From Bacillota bacterium (GTDB taxonomy: Bacteria; Bacillota; Bacilli; Bacillales; Cytobacillaceae), in assembly GCA_023389895.1 (NCBI GenBank), contig JAEWDX010000408.1, positions 1 to 27,594 of the forward strand: a stretch of 27,594 bases of DNA, read 5' to 3'. Positions 1 through 6,684 of this stretch are shown here, one piece after another. Below the pieces are notes generated by a model, which saw only the letters and a list, made by a program, of their open reading frames with translations, was not told the origin of the DNA and searched no databases. A program made the position numbers and the translations under genes. Every line of letters starts with the position of its first letter. Within the stretch, counting starts at the first letter, position 1.

Positions 1-950
1 CTCTTGCAGCAGGCTGTACGGCCGTTGTAAAGCCAGCGACACAAACACCTTTAACGGCATTAAAGCTAGCTGAATTTGCAGAAAAGGCTGGAATTCCAAG
101 AGGGGTAATTAATGTCGTTACCGGAAAGTCGAGCGAGATTGGGGATGCATGGTTAAGCGATTCACGCGTAAGAAAGATTACCTTCACAGGCTCTACTGAG
201 GTAGGAAAAGTACTTATGAGAGGCGCAGCTGAAAATGTAAAGAAAATCTCCCTCGAGCTCGGCGGAAATGCTCCGTTTATTGTAATGAATGATGCAAATT
301 TAGAAAAGGCGGCAAAAGGCTTAATCGGCTCTAAATTCCGCAATGCAGGGCAAACATGCATATGTACGAATAGAATCTATGTGCATGAGGTTGTCGCAGA
401 CGAGTTTGTCGAATTATTTAAACAAGAGCTTAGTCAGTTAAAGGTTGGCAATGGATTAGAGGAAGGAACCGATATTGGTCCATTAATTGATCAGGCTGCA
501 ATCAATAAAGTAAAAGAGCTGCTTGATGATGCAATTTCAAATGGTGGGGAAATTATTTATCAAGGTGAAAAGCCCAAGGCAACTGAAGGATATTACTATA
601 ATCCAACGATTATTACAAATGTTGCTGAAAATATGCTCTGCGTAAATGAAGAAATTTTCGGTCCGCTTGCCCCGATTGCAACGTTTAAAACGGAGCAGGA
701 AGTCATTGAGCGGGCAAATGATACGAATTATGGTCTTGCTGCCTATGTGTATACAGAAGATCTAAGTCGTGCTTTCCGTATAAGTGAAGAATTGGAGTAT
801 GGGATTGTAGGTGTCAATGATGGCTTACCTTCAACAGCTCAAGCACCATTCGGCGGCTACAAGGAAAGTGGTCTTGGAAGAGAAGGCGGGCATCACGGAA
901 TGGAAGAGTATCTTGAAATTAAATTTATTTCCATTGCGTTAAATGATTAG
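1..950 (+). CDS. gabD: NAD(P)-dependent succinate-semialdehyde dehydrogenase, C-terminal part
   Basis: This is the 3' part of an aldehyde dehydrogenase gene. It is open from the window edge, read from base 3, and the start lies outside. About 315 residues are visible of the roughly 480 usual for the family. Seen in order: a cofactor-domain segment with KPATQTPLTALKLAE, the FTGSTEVGK nucleotide-binding loop, ELGGNAPFIV carrying the general-base Glu (codon near 255), NAGQTC with the nucleophilic Cys (codon 357-359), then EEIFGPLAP and the C-terminal PFGGYKESGLGREGG. The NAGQTCICTNRIYV and GLPSTAQAPFGG signatures fit the succinate-semialdehyde dehydrogenase (GabD) branch, which oxidises succinate semialdehyde to succinate in the last step of GABA catabolism. 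In Bacillus such genes sit in gab clusters activated through sigma-54, which suits the sigma-54 promoter just downstream. A related semialdehyde dehydrogenase cannot be excluded because the N-terminus is missing. Confidence 0.85.
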   Translation, partial: LAAGCTAVVKPATQTPLTALKLAEFAEKAGIPRGVINVVTGKSSEIGDAWLSDSRVRKITFTGSTEVGKVLMRGAAENVKKISLELGGNAPFIVMNDANLEKAAKGLIGSKFRNAGQTCICTNRIYVHEVVADEFVELFKQELSQLKVGNGLEEGTDIGPLIDQAAINKVKELLDDAISNGGEIIYQGEKPKATEGYYYNPTIITNVAENMLCVNEEIFGPLAPIATFKTEQEVIERANDTNYGLAAYVYTEDLSRAFRISEELEYGIVGVNDGLPSTAQAPFGGYKESGLGREGGHHGMEEYLEIKFISIALND

Positions 951-970
951 TAAATGAAATAAATGATCGA

Positions 971-999
971 AGCTCCTTATTATGAGGAGCTATTTTTTT
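971..999 (+). terminator. Rho-independent terminator of gabD
   Basis: A perfect 7-bp stem, AGCTCCT (971-977) with AGGAGCT (985-991), closes a 7-nt loop and is followed by ATTTTTTTG. It lies 20 bases after the gabD stop and separates that gene from the nhaC promoter region. Confidence 0.85.
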
Positions 1000-1043
1000 G
1001 CTGTTTTCCCTGGTTCCCTTCTATAACTTTCGGTCTAGTTTAC

Positions 1044-1070
1044 TTATGCAAGAATGAATGGATTATGCAA
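1044..1070 (+). promoter_or_regulatory. Direct repeat TTATGCAA x2, candidate upstream activator site
   Basis: The 8-base word TTATGCAA occurs at 1044-1051 and again at 1063-1070, a 19-base period. Its distance, about 75-100 bp upstream of the -24/-12 promoter at 1142-1158, is where bacterial enhancer-binding proteins usually bind. The repeat and its position are seen directly; the role as an activator site is inference. Confidence 0.35.
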
Positions 1071-1141
1071 TTAGGTATATCTTTTTCTCGAGCGTTCATT
1101 TAAAATACACCTTAATACAGATGATTCAGAAAATTATAAAT

Positions 1142-1158
1142 TGGCATGATATTTGCAA
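1142..1158 (+). promoter_or_regulatory. Sigma-54 (SigL) promoter of nhaC
   Basis: The sequence TTGGCATGATATTTGCA fits the -24/-12 consensus YTGGCAC-N5-TTGCW with one change (C to T after TGGCA). The invariant GG (1143-1144) and GC (1155-1156) are separated by exactly 10 bases. Transcription would start near 1168. That places every start codon upstream of about 1170 outside the message and supports the short nhaC start. No comparable sigma-A promoter is evident just upstream of the gene. Confidence 0.7.
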
Positions 1159-1201
1159 TAGAGATAAGGAGAGATTCTATGCGAAAGAAAGAGGGATGAT
1201 A

Positions 1202-2653
1202 ATGGCAAAAAAGAAAGCGCCTTCATTAGGAGTTGCATTAATTCCGATTATTGCAATGATCACATTTTTATTTACGGGTATTTTTATGTTTGAAGCTGAT
1301 CCACATATTCCGCTGCTATTAAGTTGTACAGTTGCTACGATTGTTGCGATGTATTTAGGATATTCATGGCGTGAACTTGAGAAAGGTCTTATCAAGGCTG
1401 TATCACTTGCATTACAGGCATTATTAATTTTAATGATTATTGGGACAATCATTGGAACTTGGCTAGCTGGTGGAATTGTTCCGACGATGATCTATTATGG
1501 TCTAGATATATTATCTCCAGGTTATTTTCTTCCGGTAGCTGCAGTCATTTGCAGTGTTATTGCGATCGCTTCCGGAAATGCTTGGACAGCTGCAGGTACG
1601 ATTGGGATTGCCATTATGGGAGTTGGGGTTGGTTTAGGTATAAATCCAGCTATGGCTGCAGGAGCGATTATTTCGGGCTGTTATTTCGGAGATAAGATTT
1701 CTCCGCTTTCGGAAACGACGAATATGGCGCCAGGGATTACAGGGGTTGAACTTTTCGACCATATTCGCCATATGCTTTTTACAACGATTCCCGCTCTTAT
1801 AATTTCTGTTATCATCTATTTTTTTATCGGTCTTACTTTTAAGGATAAGGGAGCGGGGATTGATGAGATCACAGCTCTTCAACAAAGCTTAAGTGATATT
1901 TTTATTATTAGTCCATGGCTTTTACTTGTTCCTATTATCGTACTTGGGATGATTGCGATGAAAACACCTGCAATTCCTGGTCTGTTCATTGGTTCGATTA
2001 TGGGTGGGATTGTTGCATTCGCAGTACAAGGTTTTTCAATTGGCGATATTTTAGGAATAATGGTATATGGGTTTGAGATGGAAACTGGCAATGTCGTCCT
2101 TGATAATTTATTGAATAATGGTGGAACAGAAGCGATGATGTATACCGTTTCGCTTGTTATGATTGCGATGAGCTTTGGCGGAATATTAGAAACGACGGGT
2201 GTTTTACAGACAATTGTCAACAGCTTGCTGAAGCTTGCCAAATCAACAGGAAGTCTGATTACAACGACGGTTGCAACTTGTATTACAGCGAACGTAATCG
2301 CCTGTGATCAATACATGTCAATTCTTCTCCCAGGGAGAATGTATTTAACAGCCTATCGACGACGAGGACTTCATCCGAAGAATTTATCACGGACACTTGA
2401 GGATGCAGGTACAATGACATCTCCACTTGTACCATGGAATACTTGCGGTGCATTTATGACGGCTACACTCGGTGTTTCGACATTTGCATACGCTCCCTAT
2501 GCATTTTTATGTTTTATTAGTCCACTGATCGCCATTATTTACGCATATACTGGATTTACGATTGAGAGGATCTCACAGGAGGAGATTGATCGTATGAACG
2601 CAGCAGAAAATGAATTAAATCATCCATATGAAGCGATGGAGCAAATTTTTTAG
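1202..2653 (+). CDS. nhaC: NhaC-family Na+/H+ (or substrate/Na+) antiporter
   Basis: This is a polytopic membrane protein of 483 residues with about 11-12 hydrophobic segments. Family hallmarks include the GNAWTAAGTIGIAIMGVG stretch, the conserved GDKISPLSETTN motif, CITANVIACDQYMS, and SRTLEDAGTMTSPLVPWNTCG near the C-terminus. NhaC-family proteins exchange Na+ for H+, and relatives such as MleN couple this to organic acids. I chose ATG 1202 because GAGGG lies six bases before it and the predicted sigma-54 start site is near 1168. ATG 1196 is possible and overlaps the stop of a six-codon minicistron. An in-frame extension to 1058 lies upstream of the promoter and is rejected. The sigma-54 promoter and the gabD neighbour suggest a catabolic transport role, perhaps amino or organic acid linked, rather than housekeeping pH control. 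That last point is inference. Confidence 0.85.
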   Translation: MAKKKAPSLGVALIPIIAMITFLFTGIFMFEADPHIPLLLSCTVATIVAMYLGYSWRELEKGLIKAVSLALQALLILMIIGTIIGTWLAGGIVPTMIYYGLDILSPGYFLPVAAVICSVIAIASGNAWTAAGTIGIAIMGVGVGLGINPAMAAGAIISGCYFGDKISPLSETTNMAPGITGVELFDHIRHMLFTTIPALIISVIIYFFIGLTFKDKGAGIDEITALQQSLSDIFIISPWLLLVPIIVLGMIAMKTPAIPGLFIGSIMGGIVAFAVQGFSIGDILGIMVYGFEMETGNVVLDNLLNNGGTEAMMYTVSLVMIAMSFGGILETTGVLQTIVNSLLKLAKSTGSLITTTVATCITANVIACDQYMSILLPGRMYLTAYRRRGLHPKNLSRTLEDAGTMTSPLVPWNTCGAFMTATLGVSTFAYAPYAFLCFISPLIAIIYAYTGFTIERISQEEIDRMNAAENELNHPYEAMEQIF

Positions 2654-2747
2654 CCATTTAATTTTAGATTAGAATCAGTTTAATAATGTTTTGTAACTTG
2701 GTTGGAAATTCCCTTTTGATAAATAGTTGAATATTATAATTAGCGAG

Positions 2748-2795
2748 CTGTCTTATAGTCGGAGAAAACGACATATGAGGCAGTTTTATTTTATT
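2748..2795 (+). terminator. Rho-independent terminator of nhaC
   Basis: A long stem pairs 2748-2761 (CTGTCTTATAGTCG) with 2769-2783 (CGACATATGAGGCAG), using G-U wobbles and one bulge. The loop is GAGAAAA and the tail is TTTTATTTTATTT. It ends the nhaC transcript about 95 bases after the stop. Confidence 0.8.
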
Positions 2796-2865
2796 TAAAA
2801 TTTCGATAAATTCAAACTTTAATGGTTTGAGAATCGTTTAATAAACAGAGAAAGGAGATGTCGTT

Positions 2866-3891
2866 TTGTTTACTATTCATAACATAAGAGAATTAATGTT
2901 TCAATATACAGAACTCCTGATTCGCATAGCTTATGGTTATGTAAAGGATACCCATACTGCGGAGGACATTGTACAGGAAGTATTTATAAAGTTTTATCAT
3001 CAACAGGAAAATTATGAAGAGCGTGGTGAGGTAAAGGCATTTCTTATAAAAATGACTGTTAACAAAAGCAAGGATTATTTGAAGAGCTGGACCTACAAAA
3101 AGATCCTCATTAAAAATAAGTTCTTTCCACCTGCCGGAAAAAGGTATGCAGATGAGTTGGTTAGAAAAGACGAACAAACGATTGTCGAAGATGCTATCCG
3201 CACGCTGCCCTTAACTGAGAGTAAAGAGCGTGTAATGAAAAATGTGCTACAGGAACTTGAAAATACATCAAAGAGGCCAAAATATAAATGGCGTAATGTC
3301 TTGTTAACCCCCGTTTTGGCAATAAGCTTAATAGGCATAATGTTTTTAGTCCTAAATGAAATATTGATTGAAAATGAACAACTTACTGCAACAGAACAAC
3401 AGTCGCCAACAGAAATGCATTCAGAATTAAAAAAACCCACAGTTTTTTTAAAACAAGGTAACCTATATATGCTTGGATTTACTTTAGGCGACTCACAAGA
3501 AAGAATAATAGAGCGTTTAGGTGAAAAATATTCAATGGAGCAAGAGGATGGCAGCGGGGCGGACTTTGTCATGGATTATGATGGGGTTGCGAGGTTTTAT
3601 TTTAGAGAAGATAAATTATTTCAAATAGTATTAATGAAAGTAGATAAAAAGTACTTTGACCAATTATTTGCAGATTATAAAGGATTTAAATTTACATCTT
3701 CAAATTCAAATTCAAATTCAAATTCAAATACGGATGATGATAACCGTTATATTTACTCGAAGGAGACGAATCAAATATTAAAGGCAACAACGGACGTTCC
3801 TGACAAAGATCTTCATTTATACCTAAAAAAGGCTGGTCCAGATCTCATGGAAAATCAAGATTTCTTGAAAATGGAACAAAATTTAGAATAG
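2866..3891 (+). CDS. Chimeric ECF sigma region 2 / transmembrane anti-sigma-like protein
   Basis: This 341-residue protein starts at TTG 2866 behind AGGAGA. Residues 8-80 are a clear ECF sigma-70 region 2: LLIRIAYGYVKDTHTAEDIVQEVFI, then FLIKMTVNKSKDYLKS, the core-binding and -10-recognition helices. A normal ECF factor continues after ...EDAIRTLPL with region 4, which reads the -35 box. Here region 4 is absent. From residue 117 the sequence becomes TESKERVMKNVLQELE, typical of the cytoplasmic start of an anti-sigma or associated membrane protein. One TM helix follows (about 145-164), then an external domain (about 190-340) with LGDSQERIIERLGEKY, resembling small lipoprotein-type domains. An (SN)n tract spans residues 279-288. 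The simplest reading is an in-frame deletion that fused an ECF sigma gene to its adjacent anti-sigma gene. Function as a sigma factor is doubtful. The domain calls are from motifs; the origin is inference. Confidence 0.75.
   Translation: MFTIHNIRELMFQYTELLIRIAYGYVKDTHTAEDIVQEVFIKFYHQQENYEERGEVKAFLIKMTVNKSKDYLKSWTYKKILIKNKFFPPAGKRYADELVRKDEQTIVEDAIRTLPLTESKERVMKNVLQELENTSKRPKYKWRNVLLTPVLAISLIGIMFLVLNEILIENEQLTATEQQSPTEMHSELKKPTVFLKQGNLYMLGFTLGDSQERIIERLGEKYSMEQEDGSGADFVMDYDGVARFYFREDKLFQIVLMKVDKKYFDQLFADYKGFKFTSSNSNSNSNSNTDDDNRYIYSKETNQILKATTDVPDKDLHLYLKKAGPDLMENQDFLKMEQNLE
3699..3728 (+). repeat. Hexanucleotide microsatellite (TTCAAA)5 in coding sequence
   Basis: Five uninterrupted TTCAAA copies lie inside the chimeric sigma/anti-sigma gene and encode an alternating Ser-Asn tract in the external domain. 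Because the unit is six bases, slippage would add or remove two residues without shifting the frame. Confidence 0.9.
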
Positions 3892-3920
3892 ACCCAACCC
3901 TTTGTAAGGAAGTAGGTAAG

Positions 3921-3964
3921 AATAAGAAAAGCTCTCCAAACAACGGAAGGCTTTTTTCTTATTG
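3921..3964. terminator. Rho-independent terminator after the sigma/anti-sigma chimera
   Basis: AATAAGAAAAGCTCTCC (3921-3937) pairs with GGAAGGCTTTTTTCTTATT (3945-3963) around the loop AAACAAC. It has a T-rich 3' side and an A-rich 5' side, so it could work in both directions. Confidence 0.75.
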
Positions 3965-3979
3965 TGATCGTGATAGAAT

Positions 3980-4020
3980 TTGACAGGAAAAAAGCATTGG
4001 TATAAAATGAATGATATTCA
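3980..4020 (+). promoter_or_regulatory. Sigma-A promoter and candidate operator of the tetR gene
   Basis: TTGACA (3980-3985), a 17-bp spacer and TAAAAT (4003-4008) form a strong sigma-A promoter 43 bases before the tetR start. The inverted repeat TGAAT-GAT-ATTCA (4008-4020) overlaps the end of the -10 box and the likely transcription start, a typical autorepression position for a TetR protein. The promoter is well supported; the operator is tentative. Confidence 0.6.
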
Positions 4021-4050
4021 GTCAGTTTGGTTTGAGAAAGGATTTAGATA

Positions 4051-4626
4051 ATGAATAAAAGAGAAAAGATTGTCCATGCGGCGGTTGAGGTTTTTAGAGA
4101 AAAGGGAATTGAAAAAACAAAAATTGCGGATATTGTGAAATTAGCGGGCATTGCACAAGGCACGTATTATTTGTATTTTCCTTCGAAATTAGCAGTTATG
4201 CCTGCAATCGCTGAGGTGATGGTTGAAAAGACGATCGTAGCGGTGAAAGAAGAAGTGCAGGCTGATGCGGACTTTCCAACTAAAATTTCTCAAGTTGTCG
4301 ATGCGATCTTTAAGATAACGAGAGATTATCGAGAAATCCATGCACTTATTTATAGTGGATTAGCATCATCAGAGTATATTACCGAGTGGGAAAGCGTTTA
4401 TCAGCCATTCTACTCTTGGCTTAATGAATTTTTCAGCGAAGCAAAAGCTGCTGGAATGATCCGTCAATCGATTCATGTTGAACGGATTTCTAAATTATTT
4501 ATTGCTCTTGTCGAATCAGCAGCTGAACAAATCTATTTATACGATTACCGACAGGATGAGCAAGCTGCCTTACAAAAAACAGAGATTCTAGAATTCTTAA
4601 AGTATGGACTAGGAATGAAGGATTGA
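4051..4626 (+). CDS. TetR/AcrR-family transcriptional regulator
   Basis: A 191-residue regulator with an N-terminal TetR DNA-binding domain (about residues 5-50): REKIVHAAVEVFREKG, KTKIADIVKLAGIAQGTYYLYFPSK. This is followed by an all-helical C-terminal ligand and dimerisation domain that I cannot assign to a ligand. Length is normal for the family. It is followed in the same direction by a paired SMR exporter, so it most likely represses that exporter and itself and is released by a toxic cation or similar compound. That pairing is inferred from context. The start ATG 4051 is preceded by GAGAAAGGAT. Confidence 0.85.
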   Translation: MNKREKIVHAAVEVFREKGIEKTKIADIVKLAGIAQGTYYLYFPSKLAVMPAIAEVMVEKTIVAVKEEVQADADFPTKISQVVDAIFKITRDYREIHALIYSGLASSEYITEWESVYQPFYSWLNEFFSEAKAAGMIRQSIHVERISKLFIALVESAAEQIYLYDYRQDEQAALQKTEILEFLKYGLGMKD

Positions 4627-4640
4627 ATATAAATGTAGTT

Positions 4641-4740
4641 TTTAAGATAAGAAGTATGCTTCACGAGTAAAAAGCGATTTTCGCGAATAAAACACATTTT
4701 TCGAGAATAATACGAGAGCTTCGCGAATAAACAGGGCAGC
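4641..4740 (+). repeat. Intergenic tandem array with exact 20-bp period, locus A
   Basis: Cores TCACGAGTAA (4661), TCGCGAATAA (4681), TCGAGAATAA (4701) and TCGCGAATAA (4721) recur at exactly 20 bases, with unrelated ~10-bp spacers. A weaker unit ending ATAA may begin at 4641. The array sits between tetR and the first SMR gene. The core resembles that of the array at 25278-25350 (GCGAATAA versus GCAAATAA). Every unit carries a TAA, so the 20-base period rotates stops through all three frames. Confidence 0.75.
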
Positions 4741-4785
4741 TTTGCTCAGAATGAAACGGAATCAGTCATCAGGAGGATTTTTACA

Positions 4786-5133
4786 GTGAATAAAGCTTGG
4801 ATTTATGTATTTTTAACATGTTTATTTGAATTGATTTGGGTTTATGGATTTAATGTGGCAACAACTTGGTGGCATTGGGTGATTATTATTGGGATCATCA
4901 TGATTGATTTCTACTTTCTCCCTAAAGCTTGTGAAACTCTCCCAACTGGAACGGTATATGCTGTTTTTGCGGGAGTAGGGACAGTCGGCACAGTGCTAAT
5001 GGATGTGTTTCTTTTTGGAGGCAGCTTTAGTATCGGGAAATTCTTTTTCGTTGCGATCATTGTTGTTGGGGTTATTGGTTTAAACATTGCCGATAATCTT
5101 GAAGAGAAAAAAGTAACGAAGGAGGTTATGTAA
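4786..5133 (+). CDS. Paired SMR-family efflux subunit 1 (YkkC/EbrA-type)
   Basis: A 115-residue four-TM small multidrug resistance protein. It starts at GTG 4786 with AGGAGG nine bases upstream. The essential membrane Glu is at residue 15 (TCLFELIWVYGFN). The SMR loop GTVYAVFAGVGTVGTVLMDV is present, but it has Phe where the second subunit has Trp. The tail is charged (about residues 104-115), as in the longer subunit of paired SMR systems. The two-gene arrangement predicts a heterodimer that exports cationic toxic compounds or guanidinium-like substrates in exchange for protons. The closest family resemblance by eye is to YkkC/YkkD; the exact substrate cannot be told from sequence. Confidence 0.85.
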   Translation: MNKAWIYVFLTCLFELIWVYGFNVATTWWHWVIIIGIIMIDFYFLPKACETLPTGTVYAVFAGVGTVGTVLMDVFLFGGSFSIGKFFFVAIIVVGVIGLNIADNLEEKKVTKEVM

Positions 5134-5134
5134 G

Positions 5135-5449
5135 ATGGGTTGGTTATTTGTCCTCTTTGCAGCCTCCAGTGAGATTGCAGGTACGGTTGGTTTGAAATTA
5201 TACAGTCAGCAAAAAACGTTAAAAAATGGTCTTCTTTATGTAGGCGGATTCGCAGCGTCGTTTGCTTTTTTATATACATCCTTTAACTATTTACAGCTAA
5301 GTATTTCATATGCGGTTTGGATTGGAATTGGAACAGCAGGAGCGGTCCTTTTGAATATGATCTTATTTGGCGAATCGAAAAGCATCGGTCGAATCATAAG
5401 TGTCATATTGATCATTATTGGTGTCGTTGGCTTAAAAGCTTTATCATAA
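5135..5449 (+). CDS. Paired SMR-family efflux subunit 2 (YkkD/EbrB-type)
   Basis: A 104-residue four-TM SMR protein starting two bases after the stop of subunit 1, with GGAGG in the end of that gene. Membrane Glu is at residue 13 (FAASSEIAGTVGLK). The canonical SYAVWIGIGTAGAVLLNM motif is present with its Trp. There is no charged tail, and it ends GLKALS as is common for the short partner. Co-translation with the upstream subunit supports a heterodimer inserted in opposite orientations, the usual arrangement for paired SMRs. Confidence 0.87.
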   Translation: MGWLFVLFAASSEIAGTVGLKLYSQQKTLKNGLLYVGGFAASFAFLYTSFNYLQLSISYAVWIGIGTAGAVLLNMILFGESKSIGRIISVILIIIGVVGLKALS

Positions 5450-5519
5450 TCATTTAATCGAGTCGAATAAATTAGGAAAAGAAACAGTATATTTCTTAAT
5501 CGAGTATAAGTAGAAAATG

Positions 5520-5544
5520 GTAGAATAAAAATATGAAATTCTAC
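5520..5544 (+). promoter_or_regulatory. Inverted repeat upstream of the histidine kinase gene
   Basis: GTAGAAT (5520-5526) and ATTCTAC (5538-5544) form a perfect 7-bp dyad with an 11-bp spacer, ending 18 bases before the kinase ATG. It could be a regulator site for the two-component operon. No terminator tail follows it. No convincing sigma-A promoter is visible in 5450-5562, although TTAATCGAGT occurs twice (5454-5463 and 5496-5505). Confidence 0.35.
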
Positions 5545-5562
5545 TTTATCTAGGTTTGTACG

Positions 5563-6684
5563 ATGTTAGGAGGAGCTGTTATTTTCATCTTTTTTATTCG
5601 ATTTTTATTTTTTCTAAGCTTATGGGTTGGTTTGGTGCTATCCCCCGAACATTTAGAATTAAAAAGGCTATCTTTCTTGCTTTTGCTTTGTACAGGAGCT
5701 ATTATTTTACATTTTATTATTCCTATTTTCAAAAAAAAGGAAGTCCTCTTTACACTCATTTTTACGCTTGTGTTCTTGACTAATTTTTTCATCGAAGTTA
5801 AGGGCATGTACTTTATATTATTACTCTTGCTTTACATAATGGTAGAGGCAGCTCTTTATGTTCGTGCTCGTTCTTTTTACTATCTTTCCATTGTTGCTGT
5901 CTTTTTCGCGATTAGCTCGTTATATATTCATGATCGTTTATCAATTGTATTTGTTTTTTCGGTAATGCTTATGTATTTCTTACTTCAATTATTATGGAAA
6001 AAGATTGGCGATCGGGAGGATTTGCTAGCAATATACAATGAAGTTCTATTAGAATATCGGCTACTGAAGAGAAGGGCTTTAGAGAATGAAGGGCATGTGC
6101 GATTAGAGGAAAGGACGCGGATATCGAGAGAAATTCATGATTCGGTAGGGCATAAATTGACAGCTGTGTTAATGCAGCTTGAAATTATGTCGATAGAATC
6201 GAATGATCTAAGAATCGGCACAGTTAAGAAAGAGGTTCGTGATAGTTTAGAAGAAATTAGATTAGCTGTCAGAACATTGAAGCATGATGAAGCCGCTGGT
6301 CTTTCATCTGTGCTGCAATTAATTCGTAAGCTTGAAGTGGAAAGCCATCTTTCAATTAATTTAACAACAAAGCATGGTGTTCTATCGATAAAACTTACCA
6401 ATGATCAAAGCATTGTTTTATATCGTGTGCTTCAAGAAGCATTTACAAATGCAATGAAATATGCAACTTCACGAGAAGTATTTGTCGTTTTAGGAAGAAC
6501 AGCAGTTGGTCATTTTCATCTAAATGTGCAAAACAGAATTAATGGTGCGAAATCTTCTCACCATGGATTTGGTCTGGAAAACATGCAGCAACGTCTTGAG
6601 GAAATTGGTGGAACGGTAAATGCTTATCAAACTGAGAAATATTTTATCGTTGAGGCGTCTTTTCCGTTGAAGGAGGACAGATAG
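5563..6684 (+). CDS. Sensor histidine kinase, HisKA_3 / NarL-type partner
   Basis: A 373-residue membrane kinase. The N-terminal ~145 residues hold about five or six TM helices with almost no external loops, the layout of intramembrane-sensing kinases. A coiled linker follows, then the dimerisation/phosphoacceptor helix EERTRISREIHDSVGHKLTA with His192. The ATPase domain has an N-box QEAFTNAMKYA (Asn296) and a G-box GFGLENM (335-341). The usual Asp of the G1 box is not obvious (NVQNRINGA). It is directly followed by a LuxR-type response regulator and then an ABC exporter, as in B. subtilis YfiJ/LnrJ, which senses membrane-active polyenes such as linearmycin. That ligand is by analogy only. 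The ATG start has a poor Shine-Dalgarno (TAGG), while AGGAGG lies just inside the gene, so the start is uncertain. Confidence 0.85.
   Translation: MLGGAVIFIFFIRFLFFLSLWVGLVLSPEHLELKRLSFLLLLCTGAIILHFIIPIFKKKEVLFTLIFTLVFLTNFFIEVKGMYFILLLLLYIMVEAALYVRARSFYYLSIVAVFFAISSLYIHDRLSIVFVFSVMLMYFLLQLLWKKIGDREDLLAIYNEVLLEYRLLKRRALENEGHVRLEERTRISREIHDSVGHKLTAVLMQLEIMSIESNDLRIGTVKKEVRDSLEEIRLAVRTLKHDEAAGLSSVLQLIRKLEVESHLSINLTTKHGVLSIKLTNDQSIVLYRVLQEAFTNAMKYATSREVFVVLGRTAVGHFHLNVQNRINGAKSSHHGFGLENMQQRLEEIGGTVNAYQTEKYFIVEASFPLKEDR

Noticed and set aside
1058..1201. A longer N-terminus for the NhaC protein
   Set aside because: This segment lies upstream of or across the sigma-54 promoter and predicted start site, has no ribosome site, and adds about 48 non-family residues.
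4627..4785. A guanidine (ykkC) riboswitch expected before YkkCD-like SMR genes
   Set aside because: None of the conserved ykkC-motif sequence is visible here. The space is filled by the 20-bp repeat array, and a TetR gene provides regulation.
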